In this document: positions 41,815 through 50,168 of the stretch, piece by piece
How positions within the stretch are numbered: position 1 is the stretch's first letter
How the letters are laid out: the number at the start of each line of letters is the position of its first letter
DNA from: Sodaliphilus pleomorphus
GTDB lineage: Bacteria > Bacteroidota > Bacteroidia > Bacteroidales > Muribaculaceae
Assembly: GCF_009676955.1 (NCBI RefSeq)
Contig: NZ_CP045696.1
Coordinates: 983,501-1,047,500 of the forward strand
Direction: 5' to 3'
DNA length: 64,000 nt
Translations under genes and position numbers: made by a program
The notes under the pieces: model-generated
What the model saw: only the letters and a program-made list of their open reading frames with translations
The model's database searches: none
What the model was told of the DNA's origin: nothing

Positions 41815-44800
41815 TCACTTGTTGAAGCGAGGAGGAGTGTCGCCGCTGCTGTGCGAGGGGGTGTCGAGGGGCGTGTCGTCGCCAGGGGCTGAGTCTTGCG
41901 GGGCCGCAGGGGCATCTTGCTGTTGCCCTTCGGCCTGCTGCTGCCTGGCTGCCTCGGCCTGGCGTCGCCGTTCCTCGGCCACTTGCTGCAACTCCTCGGT
42001 GCGGCTCTTCCACGGCCGCTTGCCGAAGATGCGCTCCACGTCGGCAGCATAGATCACTTCCTTGCTCATGAGCTCGTCGACCACCTGGTGATGTCCCTGG
42101 GCATACTTGGAGAGAATGTCCTTGGCACGCTGATACTGCTCGTTGACGATGCGCGATATTTCCTCGTCGACCACGCGGGCACGCTCGTCGCTGTAGGGAC
42201 GCGATCCCAACTGGCCCTTGGGGTCGTAGTAGGAGATGTTGGGCATCTTCTCGCTCATGCCGTAGTAGAGCACCATGTTTCGGGCTATGCGTGTAGCCTG
42301 CTGCATGTCGTTGAGCGCCCCGGCGCCTATGGTGCCCAGGAAGAGCTCCTCGGCAGCACGGCCGCCCATGAAGGAGCATATCTCGTCGAGGAAGCCCTGC
42401 TTGTTCACACTCACGCGGTCTTCGGGCATGGTGAGATTCACGCCCAGAGCCTGGCCGCGGGGCACAATTGAGATCTTGACCAGCGGCTGGGCATATTGCA
42501 AGTGCCATATCACGGTGGTGTGTCCTGCCTCGTGCACGGCAGTCTCATACTTGTCGCGCTTGGTGAGCAGCATCGACTTGTTTTCCAAGCCCATGGTCAC
42601 CTTGTCGATGGCCTCGCCAAAGTCTTGCATGGCAATGGCCGGCGCATTGCGGCGGGCGGCGATGATGGCAGCCTCGTTGCACACGTTGGCTATCTCGGCG
42701 CCGCTCATGCCGGTAGTTTGGCGGGCCAGCAGGTTGACGTCGACCTTGTCGTCGACGACTTTCTTCTTCAAGTGTACCTTGAATATGGCCTCGCGGTCGA
42801 GCAGCTCGGGCAAGTTCACGTGCACCTTGCGGTCGAAGCGGCCAGGGCGCAGCAGGGCCGGGTCGAGAATGTCCTCGCGGTTGGTGGCGGCCAGCACAAT
42901 CACGCCGGCATCGCCGTCGATGCCGTCCATCTCGGTGAGCAGCTGGTTAAGCGTCTGGTCGTGCTCGCTGTTGAAGCCCTCGTTGCTGCGGCTGGCGCCC
43001 ACAGCGTCGATCTCGTCGATGAAGACCACACAGGGGGCCTTCTCCTTGGCCTCGTTGAAGAGCTCACGCACACGGCTGGCACCCACGCCTACAAATTTCT
43101 CGACAAACTCGGAACCCGAGCGGGAGAAGAAGGGCACCTGGGCCTCGCCGGCCACTGCACGGGCCAGCATGGTCTTGCCCGTGCCTGGAGGACCCACGAG
43201 CAGAGCGCCCTTGGGCACCTTGCCGCCCAGGCGGCCGTACTTGGCAGGATTTTTCAAGAAGTCGACAATCTCGGTCACTTCCTGCTTGGCCTCCTCCATG
43301 CCGGCCACGTCGGCAAAGGTGATGGTGCCTATCTCGGAGTGCTTGTCCTCGAGACCCTTGCGCAGGTTGGTGATGGCTTCGTCAAAATACTTGAGCGACA
43401 CGGCCTCGTCGTCGGCCTGAGTGGCAGCAGCCAGGGCGGCATCGTTGCACACCTTGGCAATGTCGGCGCCACTGAAGCCCGATGTTTTCTGAGCCAGGTC
43501 ATCGACCTTGACATCGGCAGCCAGTTTCACATGCTTGAGATAGAGGTTAAAGATCTCGAGGCGCTCGCTCTGGCTGGGTTGCCCCACATAGATGTGACGG
43601 TCGAGGCGGCCTGGTCGCAGCAGCGAGCGGTCGAGCATGTCCTGGTTGTTGCAGGCGGCCATCACAATCACGCCACTGCTGTTGCCCATGCCGTCCATCT
43701 CGATGAGCAGCTGCGACAGGGCTGGCGTGCGGCTTTGGTCGGCCGCCACCTCGCTGCGCTTGGCCCCTATGGCCTCGATCTCGTCGATGAAGACCACACA
43801 GGGCGATTTCTCGCGTGCCTCGCGAAATATCTCGTGCAGGCGCTGTATGGGATCGCCGTATATGTTGGCCAGGTCGGGGCCCGATGCGGTGATAAAGGGC
43901 ACGTCGGCCTCGTTGGCCACGGCCTTGGCCAGCATGGTCTTGCCCGTGCCGGTGGGTCCCGAGAGGAGCACGCCGCGCGGTATCTTGCCGCCCAGGCGGG
44001 TGTAGAAGTCGGGGCGCTTCAAGAAGTCGACAATCTGCAGTATCTTGCTCTTGGGCTTGTCGACACCGGCAATGTCGTCGAAGGTGACCGTGTTGGCCAG
44101 CTTGGTATCGTAGTCGAGGCCCTTGCGCACCTTCTCGATGGCCTTGAGCAGGTCGGCCTGGGTCACATGTTCGTTGCCGGCACCGGCCGACTGCACGGCG
44201 GCATCGTTGCACACGTTGGAAATCTCGGCGCCGCTGAAGCCCGAGGCCTTGCGGGCCAGCTCCTTGGTATCGACGTCGCTGGCGGTGGTGATGCGCTTGA
44301 GGTAGAGCTCAAAAATCTCCTCGCGGTCCTTGAGCTCGGGGAAGCCCACATATATCTTGCGGTCGAAGCGGCCAGGGCGCACCAGAGCCTTGTCGATGAG
44401 CTCCACACGATTGGTGGCGCCCATCACGATCACGCCCGAGTTGGTGCCATAGCCGTCCATCTCGGCCAGCAGCTGGTTGAGCGTGATTTCGCGCTCGCCG
44501 TTGCGGTTGGAGCGGCTGCCTATGGCGTCGATCTCGTCGATGAAGATGATGCAGGGAGCCTTCTCCTTGGCATTGCGGAAGAGCTCGCGCACGCGGCTCA
44601 CGCCCGAGCCCATAAACTCGCCCTGGAACTCGGCTGCCGAGGTCGAGAAGAAAGGCACATTGGCCTCGCCGGCAACGGCCTTGGCCAGCAGCGTCTTGCC
44701 CGAGCCTGGAGGGCCCACCAGCAGCACGCCGCGCGGTATCTTGCCGCCCAGGCGGGTAAACATCTTGGGATTGCGCAGGAAGGCGATGATTTCGCCCACT

Positions 44801-46203
44801 TCCTTTTTGGGTTTCTCCATGCCGGCCACGTCGGCAAAGGTCACGGTGTCGGTCATGCGGGTGGGCTTGTCGAGCTGCCGCGTCACGCGGTCGATGGCCT
44901 CGTAGAAGTCGGGCTGCTGCACGGCCTTCTTCTTGGCGCGGGCGGCCAGCAGGGTGGCCTCGTTGCATATATTGGCAATGTCGGCCCCCGACAGGCCCGA
45001 GGTCATGCGGGCCAGGCGGTCGAGGTCGACGCTACCGTCGATTTTCACATTTTTGAGATGCACCTTGAAGATGGCTGCACGGTCCTCAAGGCTGGGGTTG
45101 CCTATGTAGATCTGGCGGTCGAAGCGGCCAGCACGCAGCAGGGCCTTGTCGAGCACGTCGGCACGGTTGGTAGCGGCCAGCACAATCACGCCGCTGTTGT
45201 TGCCGAAGCCGTCCATCTCGGTGAGCAGCTGGTTGAGCGTGTTCTCGCGCTCATCGTTGGCGGCAAAGTCGTTCTTGCGGCTGCGGGCGCGCCCTATGGC
45301 GTCGATCTCGTCGATAAAGACGATGCAGGGAGCCTTCTCCTTGGCCTCGCGAAACATGTCGCGCACGCGGCTGGCACCCACGCCCACAAACATCTCGACA
45401 AAGTCGCTGCCGGCCATCGAGAAGAAAGGCACTTGCGCCTCGCCGGCCACAGCCTTGGCCAGCAACGTCTTGCCCGTGCCTGGAGGGCCCACCAGCAGGA
45501 TGCCCTTGGGGATGGTGCCGCCCAAGTCGGTGTACTGCTTAGGGTTTTTGAGAAACTCCACAATCTCGGACACCTCTTTTTTCTCTTTTTCCATGCCGGC
45601 CACGTCGGCAAAGGTGATTTCCTTGCTCTTGTCCTTGTCCTTGACGTGGAGCTTGGCACGACTGCGGCCCACGCTGAACACACCGCCGCCGCCACGGCCG
45701 CCCATGCTGCGCATCATCCATATCCAGAACACGACGAGCAGCACAAAGGGCAGCGCGCCCAGCAGCATGCTCGTGTAGTCGCTGTCGCTGGTATACTCGA
45801 CCTTGCCGTTAAACTGGCCGGCCTTGCGCCACTTGTTGACGTAGTCGTCCATCTTGTCGCTCGAGGCGATGCCGGCAGTCACCGAGCTCTGCACACCTTG
45901 CTGCGGCCGTGAGTCGGGATAGACTTGCTTGGCCAGCTCGGGGGTGAGGAAAGCCTCAACCTGGTTTTTGCCGTTGTGCACCACAATCTTGGTCACGCCC
46001 TTGCCCTTGGTCTGCACCAGGTTTTCAAAGTCGGTCCACGGCACTTGCTTGGTCTGCACGTCGGCGTCGAAGAACCAGTAGCCCACCAGCATGGCAAGTA
46101 TCAAGGCATAGAGCCAGTAGATGCTGAACCCGAAGCCCTTGCCCCGTGTCTTGCCGTCGTTGTTATTGTTGCTATTATTGTTGTTGTTGAAAATTCCAGC
46201 CAT
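41815..46203 (-). CDS. ftsH: Giant FtsH-type ATP-dependent zinc metalloprotease with four tandem AAA+ modules
   Basis: 1462 residues; ordinary FtsH has about 650-700. Order: poly-Asn start (6-15), membrane helix 27-45, periplasmic part 46-143, helix 146-165, AAA1 (196-446), AAA2 (455-700), AAA3 (706-950), AAA4 (958-1207), M41 protease (1210-1395, HEAGH 1224-1228, third zinc ligand Asp1299), and a Gln/Ala/Pro-rich tail. Walker A: 239-246 GPPGTGKT, 497-504 GPPGSGKT, 749-756 GPTGTGKT, 1004-1011 GPPGTGKT; each has a Walker B FIDEI. Pore loops are FVG, FMG, IYG and FVG. AAA3 has lost the ATN sensor-1 (ACNN). AAA1 keeps the Bacteroidota-type LLRAGRFDR finger. It follows rsfS, where this phylum's housekeeping ftsH usually lies, so this seems to be the resident membrane protease, enlarged. 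Frame is continuous and the modules differ throughout. Confidence 0.97.
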   Translation of the reverse strand: MAGIFNNNNNSNNNNDGKTRGKGFGFSIYWLYALILAMLVGYWFFDADVQTKQVPWTDFENLVQTKGKGVTKIVVHNGKNQVEAFLTPELAKQVYPDSRPQQGVQSSVTAGIASSDKMDDYVNKWRKAGQFNGKVEYTSDSDYTSMLLGALPFVLLVVFWIWMMRSMGGRGGGGVFSVGRSRAKLHVKDKDKSKEITFADVAGMEKEKKEVSEIVEFLKNPKQYTDLGGTIPKGILLVGPPGTGKTLLAKAVAGEAQVPFFSMAGSDFVEMFVGVGASRVRDMFREAKEKAPCIVFIDEIDAIGRARSRKNDFAANDERENTLNQLLTEMDGFGNNSGVIVLAATNRADVLDKALLRAGRFDRQIYIGNPSLEDRAAIFKVHLKNVKIDGSVDLDRLARMTSGLSGADIANICNEATLLAARAKKKAVQQPDFYEAIDRVTRQLDKPTRMTDTVTFADVAGMEKPKKEVGEIIAFLRNPKMFTRLGGKIPRGVLLVGPPGSGKTLLAKAVAGEANVPFFSTSAAEFQGEFMGSGVSRVRELFRNAKEKAPCIIFIDEIDAIGSRSNRNGEREITLNQLLAEMDGYGTNSGVIVMGATNRVELIDKALVRPGRFDRKIYVGFPELKDREEIFELYLKRITTASDVDTKELARKASGFSGAEISNVCNDAAVQSAGAGNEHVTQADLLKAIEKVRKGLDYDTKLANTVTFDDIAGVDKPKSKILQIVDFLKRPDFYTRLGGKIPRGVLLSGPTGTGKTMLAKAVANEADVPFITASGPDLANIYGDPIQRLHEIFREAREKSPCVVFIDEIEAIGAKRSEVAADQSRTPALSQLLIEMDGMGNSSGVIVMAACNNQDMLDRSLLRPGRLDRHIYVGQPSQSERLEIFNLYLKHVKLAADVKVDDLAQKTSGFSGADIAKVCNDAALAAATQADDEAVSLKYFDEAITNLRKGLEDKHSEIGTITFADVAGMEEAKQEVTEIVDFLKNPAKYGRLGGKVPKGALLVGPPGTGKTMLARAVAGEAQVPFFSRSGSEFVEKFVGVGASRVRELFNEAKEKAPCVVFIDEIDAVGASRSNEGFNSEHDQTLNQLLTEMDGIDGDAGVIVLAATNREDILDPALLRPGRFDRKVHVNLPELLDREAIFKVHLKKKVVDDKVDVNLLARQTTGMSGAEIANVCNEAAIIAARRNAPAIAMQDFGEAIDKVTMGLENKSMLLTKRDKYETAVHEAGHTTVIWHLQYAQPLVKISIVPRGQALGVNLTMPEDRVSVNKQGFLDEICSFMGGRAAEELFLGTIGAGALNDMQQATRIARNMVLYYGMSEKMPNISYYDPKGQLGSRPYSDERARVVDEEISRIVNEQYQRAKDILSKYAQGHHQVVDELMSKEVIYAADVERIFGKRPWKSRTEELQQVAEERRRQAEAARQQQAEGQQQDAPAAPQDSAPGDDTPLDTPSHSSGDTPPRFNK
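46159..46188 (-). repeat. Asn-codon trinucleotide run in ftsH start
   Basis: Ten codons, nine of them AAC/AAT, encode [10 protein letters not shown] (residues 6-15) just before the first membrane helix. Low complexity; could vary in length without changing frame. Confidence 0.8.
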
Positions 46204-46300
46204 TGCCTGTAGTTTGATGGTTAATTGCCGGGAGCCCCGTCAGCCTCTGGCGCAAGCCGCCCGCCATTGAAAAAGATTCCTCACACTGCCAAAATGTCAT

Positions 46301-46660
46301 TTAGTCGAGATCGGGCACGCGGGTGAGCTTGGCGTCGGCCCACAACTCCTCGAGATTGTAGCGCACGCGGAAGTCGGGCAGGAACACGTGCACATAGACC
46401 GTGCCGTAGTCGATCACGATCCACTGCGAGTTCTGGTAGCCGTCGTAGTTGAACGGGCGGGTGCCCAGTTTCTTCTCCACATAGTCGCGCACGCTGTCGG
46501 CCACGGCATCGACCTGCATGGTGCTGTTGCCTGTGCATATCACAAAGTCGCCTGTGGCTGCCGTCTCAATCTGGTTCATGTCGACGTGCACGATATCGTG
46601 GCCCTTCTTCTCCTGGATGCCCTCGATAATCGCTTGTACTAATGTTTCGTTTTCAGTCAT
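46301..46660 (-). CDS. rsfS: Ribosome silencing factor RsfS
   Basis: 119 residues from the ATG at 46660, chosen because a -7 box lies at 46686-46693 and upstream in-frame ATGs would precede it. Typical order: LVQAIIEGIQEKKGHDIVHVDM, TGDFVICTGNSTMQVDAVAD, GYQNSQWIVIDYGTVYVHVF and FRVRYNLEELWADAKL. RsfS binds ribosomal protein L14 and blocks subunit joining in starvation. 97 bases upstream of ftsH; the rsfS-ftsH pairing is common in Bacteroidota. Confidence 0.95.
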   Translation of the reverse strand: MTENETLVQAIIEGIQEKKGHDIVHVDMNQIETAATGDFVICTGNSTMQVDAVADSVRDYVEKKLGTRPFNYDGYQNSQWIVIDYGTVYVHVFLPDFRVRYNLEELWADAKLTRVPDLD

Positions 46661-46685
46661 ATATATACATCGTAATGTTATCCTG

Positions 46686-46693
46686 CAAAGATA
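46686..46693 (-). promoter_or_regulatory. -7 box for rsfS-ftsH
   Basis: TATCTTTG on the minus strand, 25 bases before the rsfS ATG. A TTTG at 46712-46709 is only 15 bases upstream. Confidence 0.5.
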
Positions 46694-46776
46694 CAGCAAA
46701 TACTGCGCCAAACGAAATTATTTATTAAGTTTTAAGGTTTTGACTCGGGCGCGGGCCGCCGAGCTGGCCCGAGAGC

Positions 46777-46807
46777 AAAAAAGCACCCCCGCGATGCGCG
46801 AGGGTGC
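46777..46807 (-). terminator. Intrinsic terminator of pepD
   Basis: Minus strand: GCACCC-t-CGCG, cat, CGCG-g-GGGTGC (46807-46783), then six T (46782-46777). Confidence 0.85.
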
Positions 46808-46858
46808 CTATAGTGTGAGCGCGCGTGTGTGTAGTTGCACACGTGGCAAGTCACGGGT

Positions 46859-48325
46859 TTACTTCTCGCAGGCAATGGCCTGGAGCAGAGCCACGGTGAA
46901 GTCCCAGGCCTTCTGCACGGCGGGAATGTGGCAGCGCTCTTGTGGCGAGTGCACGTTTTCGAGCGTGGGCCCGTAGGATATCATCTCCATGTGGGGAGCC
47001 TGCTGCAGGAACAAGCCGCACTCGAGGCCGGCGTGGATGGCGTTGACGATGGGCTTCACGCCGTAGAGCTTCTCCCACTGTGCCACGGCATCGGCCAGGA
47101 GCTTGCTGTTCACGTTGGGCTGCCAGCCCTGGTAGCCGCCGGTATAGTCCACCTTGCGGGCGCCGGCAAGCTTGTAGAGGGCCTCGATTTGGCCGGCGAG
47201 CTCATACTTGCGGCTCTCGACCGACGAGCGCGAGAAGTGCTCGATGTAGATGGTCTTCTCGGCTTCGAGCGTCTTGATGCTGGCAAAGTTGGTCGACGTT
47301 TCCACGAGTTCCTTGATGTCGTGGTCCATCGAGTAGATGCCGTGCTGGGCCACATAGGCGGCGCTGATGATGCGGCGGGCCGTGTCGGCGTCGATCACGG
47401 TAGCAGGCTTCTCCACGCTCTCGCACAGCACCTCCATGTGGGGCTCGGTAGCCTTGTACTCGTTTTTCACGTCGGCAATATAGGCATTGAGCTCGACCGA
47501 GAGTTTCTCCTTGTCGTCGGGCTTCACACCCACGATGGCCACGGCCTCGCGGGCGATGGCATTGTGCAGGTTGCCGGCGTCGACACGGGCGAGCCTGAAG
47601 TCAAACTTCTGCTCCAGGCGGTAGAGCAGGCGTGCGATTTGCTTGGTGGCGCAGGCATAGCCCTTGTCGATGTCGCTGCCCGAGTGGCCGCCGTGCATCT
47701 TGGTGATATTGAGCTTGAAGTAGACGAGGTCGGCAGGAGCAGCCTCGGGGGTGTAGTCGAAGTAGACGAGCGACTCCAGACCGCCGGCGCACCCGATGGT
47801 GATGATGCCGTCGTCCTCGCTGTCGAGGTTGAGCAGGTAGTCGCCTTGCAGCATGTCGCTCTTGATGTTGATGGCACCGGTGAGGCCGGTCTCCTCATCG
47901 ACGGTGGCGAGCACCTCGAGCGGGCCGCACTTGATGTCGTCGTCGAGCAAGGCAGCCAGGGCCAGAGCCAGGCCCATGCCGTCGTCGGCGCCCAGCGTGG
48001 TGCCGTTGGCGCGCACCCACTCGCCGTCGACCACAGTCTCGATGGGGTCGGTCTCAAAGTTATGGTGTGAGGTGGGCACTTTCTCGGCCACCATGTCCAT
48101 GTGGCCTTGCAGCACCACCTTCTTGGCATTCTCGTAGCCTGGAGCAGCCGGGCGGAACATGGCCACATTGCCCACGGCGTCGATCTTGTGCTCGAAGTTG
48201 TGCTCCTTGGCGAAATCCACGAGCCACTGGCGTATCTTGTCGAGCTTGCCCGACGGGCGCGGCACCTTGGTAATCTCGTCGAAAATACTCCACACGTTGG
48301 TTGGTTTCAAGTCTTTTACTGTCAT
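46859..48325 (-). CDS. pepD: Aminoacyl-histidine dipeptidase (M20C, PepD/carnosinase)
   Basis: 488 residues, normal length. Metal-binding elements of the M20 family: VLQGHMDMVAEK (His, Asp), TTLGADDGMGLALALA (bridging Asp), VDEETGLTGA (catalytic and metal Glu) and SEDDG. GGHSGSDIDKG opens the lid/dimerisation domain. The enzyme hydrolyses Xaa-His dipeptides and other dipeptides in the cytoplasm, using zinc. Single gene with its own -7 box and terminator. Confidence 0.95.
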   Translation of the reverse strand: MTVKDLKPTNVWSIFDEITKVPRPSGKLDKIRQWLVDFAKEHNFEHKIDAVGNVAMFRPAAPGYENAKKVVLQGHMDMVAEKVPTSHHNFETDPIETVVDGEWVRANGTTLGADDGMGLALALAALLDDDIKCGPLEVLATVDEETGLTGAINIKSDMLQGDYLLNLDSEDDGIITIGCAGGLESLVYFDYTPEAAPADLVYFKLNITKMHGGHSGSDIDKGYACATKQIARLLYRLEQKFDFRLARVDAGNLHNAIAREAVAIVGVKPDDKEKLSVELNAYIADVKNEYKATEPHMEVLCESVEKPATVIDADTARRIISAAYVAQHGIYSMDHDIKELVETSTNFASIKTLEAEKTIYIEHFSRSSVESRKYELAGQIEALYKLAGARKVDYTGGYQGWQPNVNSKLLADAVAQWEKLYGVKPIVNAIHAGLECGLFLQQAPHMEMISYGPTLENVHSPQERCHIPAVQKAWDFTVALLQAIACEK

Positions 48326-48378
48326 AGTTGGTTGTGTCTTTTTTAAAAGTGATAATTGTTAGTTTAAGTTGCGTTCGA

Positions 48379-48386
48379 CAAATTTA
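48379..48386 (-). promoter_or_regulatory. -7 box for pepD
   Basis: TAAATTTG on the minus strand, 54 bases before the pepD ATG; -33 not evident. Confidence 0.45.
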
Positions 48387-48463
48387 TGTTAAAACATTCT
48401 CGGAACTTTGGTAAAGATACGAAATTAATTTGTAATAAAGGGCAAAATCTCGCAAAGGTTTTC

Positions 48464-48471
48464 TATATTTG
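48464..48471 (+). promoter_or_regulatory. -7 box for small membrane protein and ompH-like gene
   Basis: TATATTTG, 23 bases before the GTG at 48495. Its position supports that short gene being the first of a two-gene transcript. Confidence 0.5.
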
Positions 48472-48494
48472 CACAACAAATTCAGAATACTGCG

Positions 48495-48665
48495 GTGGAA
48501 ATTGTAATTGCGACCATAATATTGACGGGTGTTGCAGTATTGTTGCTGGGCATCAAGATATTCTTTGTCAAGGGCGGACGGTTCCCCAACACACACATAC
48601 ACAACAACGAGTCGATGCGGCAACGCGGCATCACCTGCGCAAGAGACCAAGAATTTTATAAATAA
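48495..48665 (+). CDS. Small conserved-type inner-membrane protein (56 residues)
   Basis: A GTG start at 48495 opens a 56-codon frame ending TAA at 48665. It begins VEIVIATIILTGVAVLLLGI (one membrane helix), then KIFFVKGGRFPNTHIHNNES and MRQRGITCARDQEFYK. The pattern helix, FxKGGRFPxTH, N, RGIxCAxxQ is one I recognise from short uncharacterised Bacteroidota membrane proteins. Too short and GTG-started to be noticed by usual cut-offs. A -7 box sits just upstream and the OmpH-like lipoprotein starts 20 bases downstream, so the two are probably co-transcribed. Function unknown. Confidence 0.7.
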   Translation: MEIVIATIILTGVAVLLLGIKIFFVKGGRFPNTHIHNNESMRQRGITCARDQEFYK

Positions 48666-48685
48666 CAACCGATATAAATAGAGCA

Positions 48686-49279
48686 ATGAACTTTTCAAGA
48701 AAGATGACAAAGTTTGTCATGATGGCAGCCCTCATGCTGGCCGCTGTGTCGTGCAACCAAAAGCAGCCACAAGCCAAGCCCGCGCTGCCCAAGCAAGCCA
48801 ACGAGTCGATGGTGATACGCTACATCGACCCCGACTCGATAACAAAGAACTATAACCTGGCCAAGGACTTCAAGGAGCTCACCATCACAATGCAAAACAA
48901 TCTCGATGCCGCACAGAAGGTGCAGCAGCAAAACTTGCAGAACCTCGAGAGCGAGTTCCAGGCCAAGGAAAAGAAAAACGTATATGCCACCGACCAGGCC
49001 CAGGCCCAAGCCGACCAGGCCCGCTACCAGAAGGCCGTGAACGACGCGCAGAGCAAGCTGGCCGAGATGAGGAGCAAGATGGAAAAGACGCTGCAGGAAA
49101 ACAGCCAGCAGCTGCAAGACTCTATCGACAACTATGTGAAAATCTACGCCAAGCAGAAGGGCTACGACATGATTCTCTCCAAGGCTTCGACCTTCTACAT
49201 CGACCCCAAGTATGACGTGACCGACGAGGTGGTGAAGGGATTGAACCAGCGCTACACCAAGGTGGCCAAGAAGAAATAA
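48686..49279 (+). CDS. OmpH/Skp-family periplasmic chaperone-like lipoprotein
   Basis: 197 residues; lipoprotein signal with Cys23 (LAAVSC). After a Gln/Lys/Pro-rich linker comes VIRYIDPDSITKNYNLAKDF, a long coiled coil (about 75-155, rich in Gln, Ala, Lys) and the C-terminal strand KGYDMILSKASTFYIDPKYD. This is the Skp/OmpH layout: a trimeric 'jellyfish' chaperone that guides outer-membrane proteins across the periplasm. Lipidation, in place of a cleaved soluble form, would tether it to a membrane. Follows the small membrane protein; strong bidirectional terminator after it. Confidence 0.88.
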   Translation: MNFSRKMTKFVMMAALMLAAVSCNQKQPQAKPALPKQANESMVIRYIDPDSITKNYNLAKDFKELTITMQNNLDAAQKVQQQNLQNLESEFQAKEKKNVYATDQAQAQADQARYQKAVNDAQSKLAEMRSKMEKTLQENSQQLQDSIDNYVKIYAKQKGYDMILSKASTFYIDPKYDVTDEVVKGLNQRYTKVAKKK

Positions 49280-49320
49280 CAGCCCGCATGGTGGCTCGTT
49301 GCGCCCGGCAGGGCGCCACA

Positions 49321-49372
49321 AGCGAAGCGGGAGGCAGGCACAACGACAAGTGCCAAAGCCTCCCGCTTCGCT
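49321..49372. terminator. Bidirectional terminator
   Basis: Perfect 15-base arms AGCGAAGCGGGAGGC (49321-49335) and GCCTCCCGCTTCGCT (49358-49372), with an inner GGCAC/GTGCC pair in the loop, between convergent genes. Confidence 0.8.
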
Positions 49373-49404
49373 TTACTTTATAGCGGCCAGCGCCACGCAA
49401 GGGC

Positions 49405-50124
49405 TCACAGGCGGTAGCGTGCTCTGATGAAGTTGACGCGCTTGACCAGACGCTGCCACAGGGTGCGATGGTCGACCCAGGTGGCCGCATAGTGATGAAT
49501 CGAGCGAGTGGCCGGGGTGATGTGCAGCTCGCCCGTGAAATAATTCTTGGGGCAGAAGTACTCGGGCGGGTAGATGAAGATGTCGCCCACCTGGCGCAGT
49601 CCGTTCTCGAGCTGGCGGGCCGGCAGGCTGGCAAGCAAGTTGCTCACCACGTCGACCACCGTGCCGGTGAACTTGCCGTCCCAGGTGACGAAGTGGTGAC
49701 TGCGGTACCAGTCGATGATGTGCCCGTAGAGCTCAAGGCCAGCAGGCGCGCCCAAGCCCAGGCCGGGGGCCACAATGCAGCTGCCGCCGGCGTCATGCCC
49801 GTCTTGCCGGGCCTCGCAGCCCATGAAGGGGCCGCGCTCGACGATGTCGTGAAGCGGGGCGATGAGCTCGACGTCGGTATCGAAGTAGAGGCCACCCTCG
49901 CGATACAGGATGCAGAAGCGGGCGTAGTCGCTCACAAAGGCGTATTTCTTGAGGCGATAGGCCTCGCGGGTGTAGGCAATGCTGGCCACGTCGAAGTTTG
50001 ACTCGTTCCACTCCTTTATCTCATAGCCGGGCATGTACTTGCGCCACGAGGCGATGCACTGCCGGGCGCTCTCGGGCAGGGGATTGCCGCCAAACCAGCA
50101 ATAATGTATCACTTTGGGTATCAT
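49405..50124 (-). CDS. GT32-type glycosyltransferase (OCH1/capsular sugar transferase-like)
   Basis: 239 residues beginning IPKVIHYCWFGGNPLPES, typical of the glycosyltransferase sugar-binding region with DXD motif. The metal-binding DxD is in GGLYFDTDVELI (about 95-106), preceded by KKYAFVSDYARFCILYREGG. Such enzymes add a hexose to a surface glycan or lipid on the cytoplasmic face. It follows hflX after 44 bases and may simply ride on that transcript. No other polysaccharide genes adjoin, so the acceptor is unknown. Confidence 0.85.
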   Translation of the reverse strand: MIPKVIHYCWFGGNPLPESARQCIASWRKYMPGYEIKEWNESNFDVASIAYTREAYRLKKYAFVSDYARFCILYREGGLYFDTDVELIAPLHDIVERGPFMGCEARQDGHDAGGSCIVAPGLGLGAPAGLELYGHIIDWYRSHHFVTWDGKFTGTVVDVVSNLLASLPARQLENGLRQVGDIFIYPPEYFCPKNYFTGELHITPATRSIHHYAATWVDHRTLWQRLVKRVNFIRARYRL

Positions 50125-50168
50125 CGTGCGAGCTGTTGTATAATGGTTGAGAAATCACAACTACAGCG

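Noticed and set aside
42496..45912. Long open frame (over 1100 codons) on the plus strand opposite ftsH
   Set aside because: It mirrors the GC-biased third positions of ftsH and its repetitive sequence comes from the four AAA+ modules read backwards. No signal, domain or promoter of its own.
41815..46203. Assembly artefact or collapsed repeat as the cause of four AAA+ modules
   Set aside because: The modules differ throughout in sequence, linkers and motifs, the frame is uninterrupted, and each module has distinct pore loop and sensor residues. Misassembly of one repeat would give near-identical copies. Still worth a long-read check.
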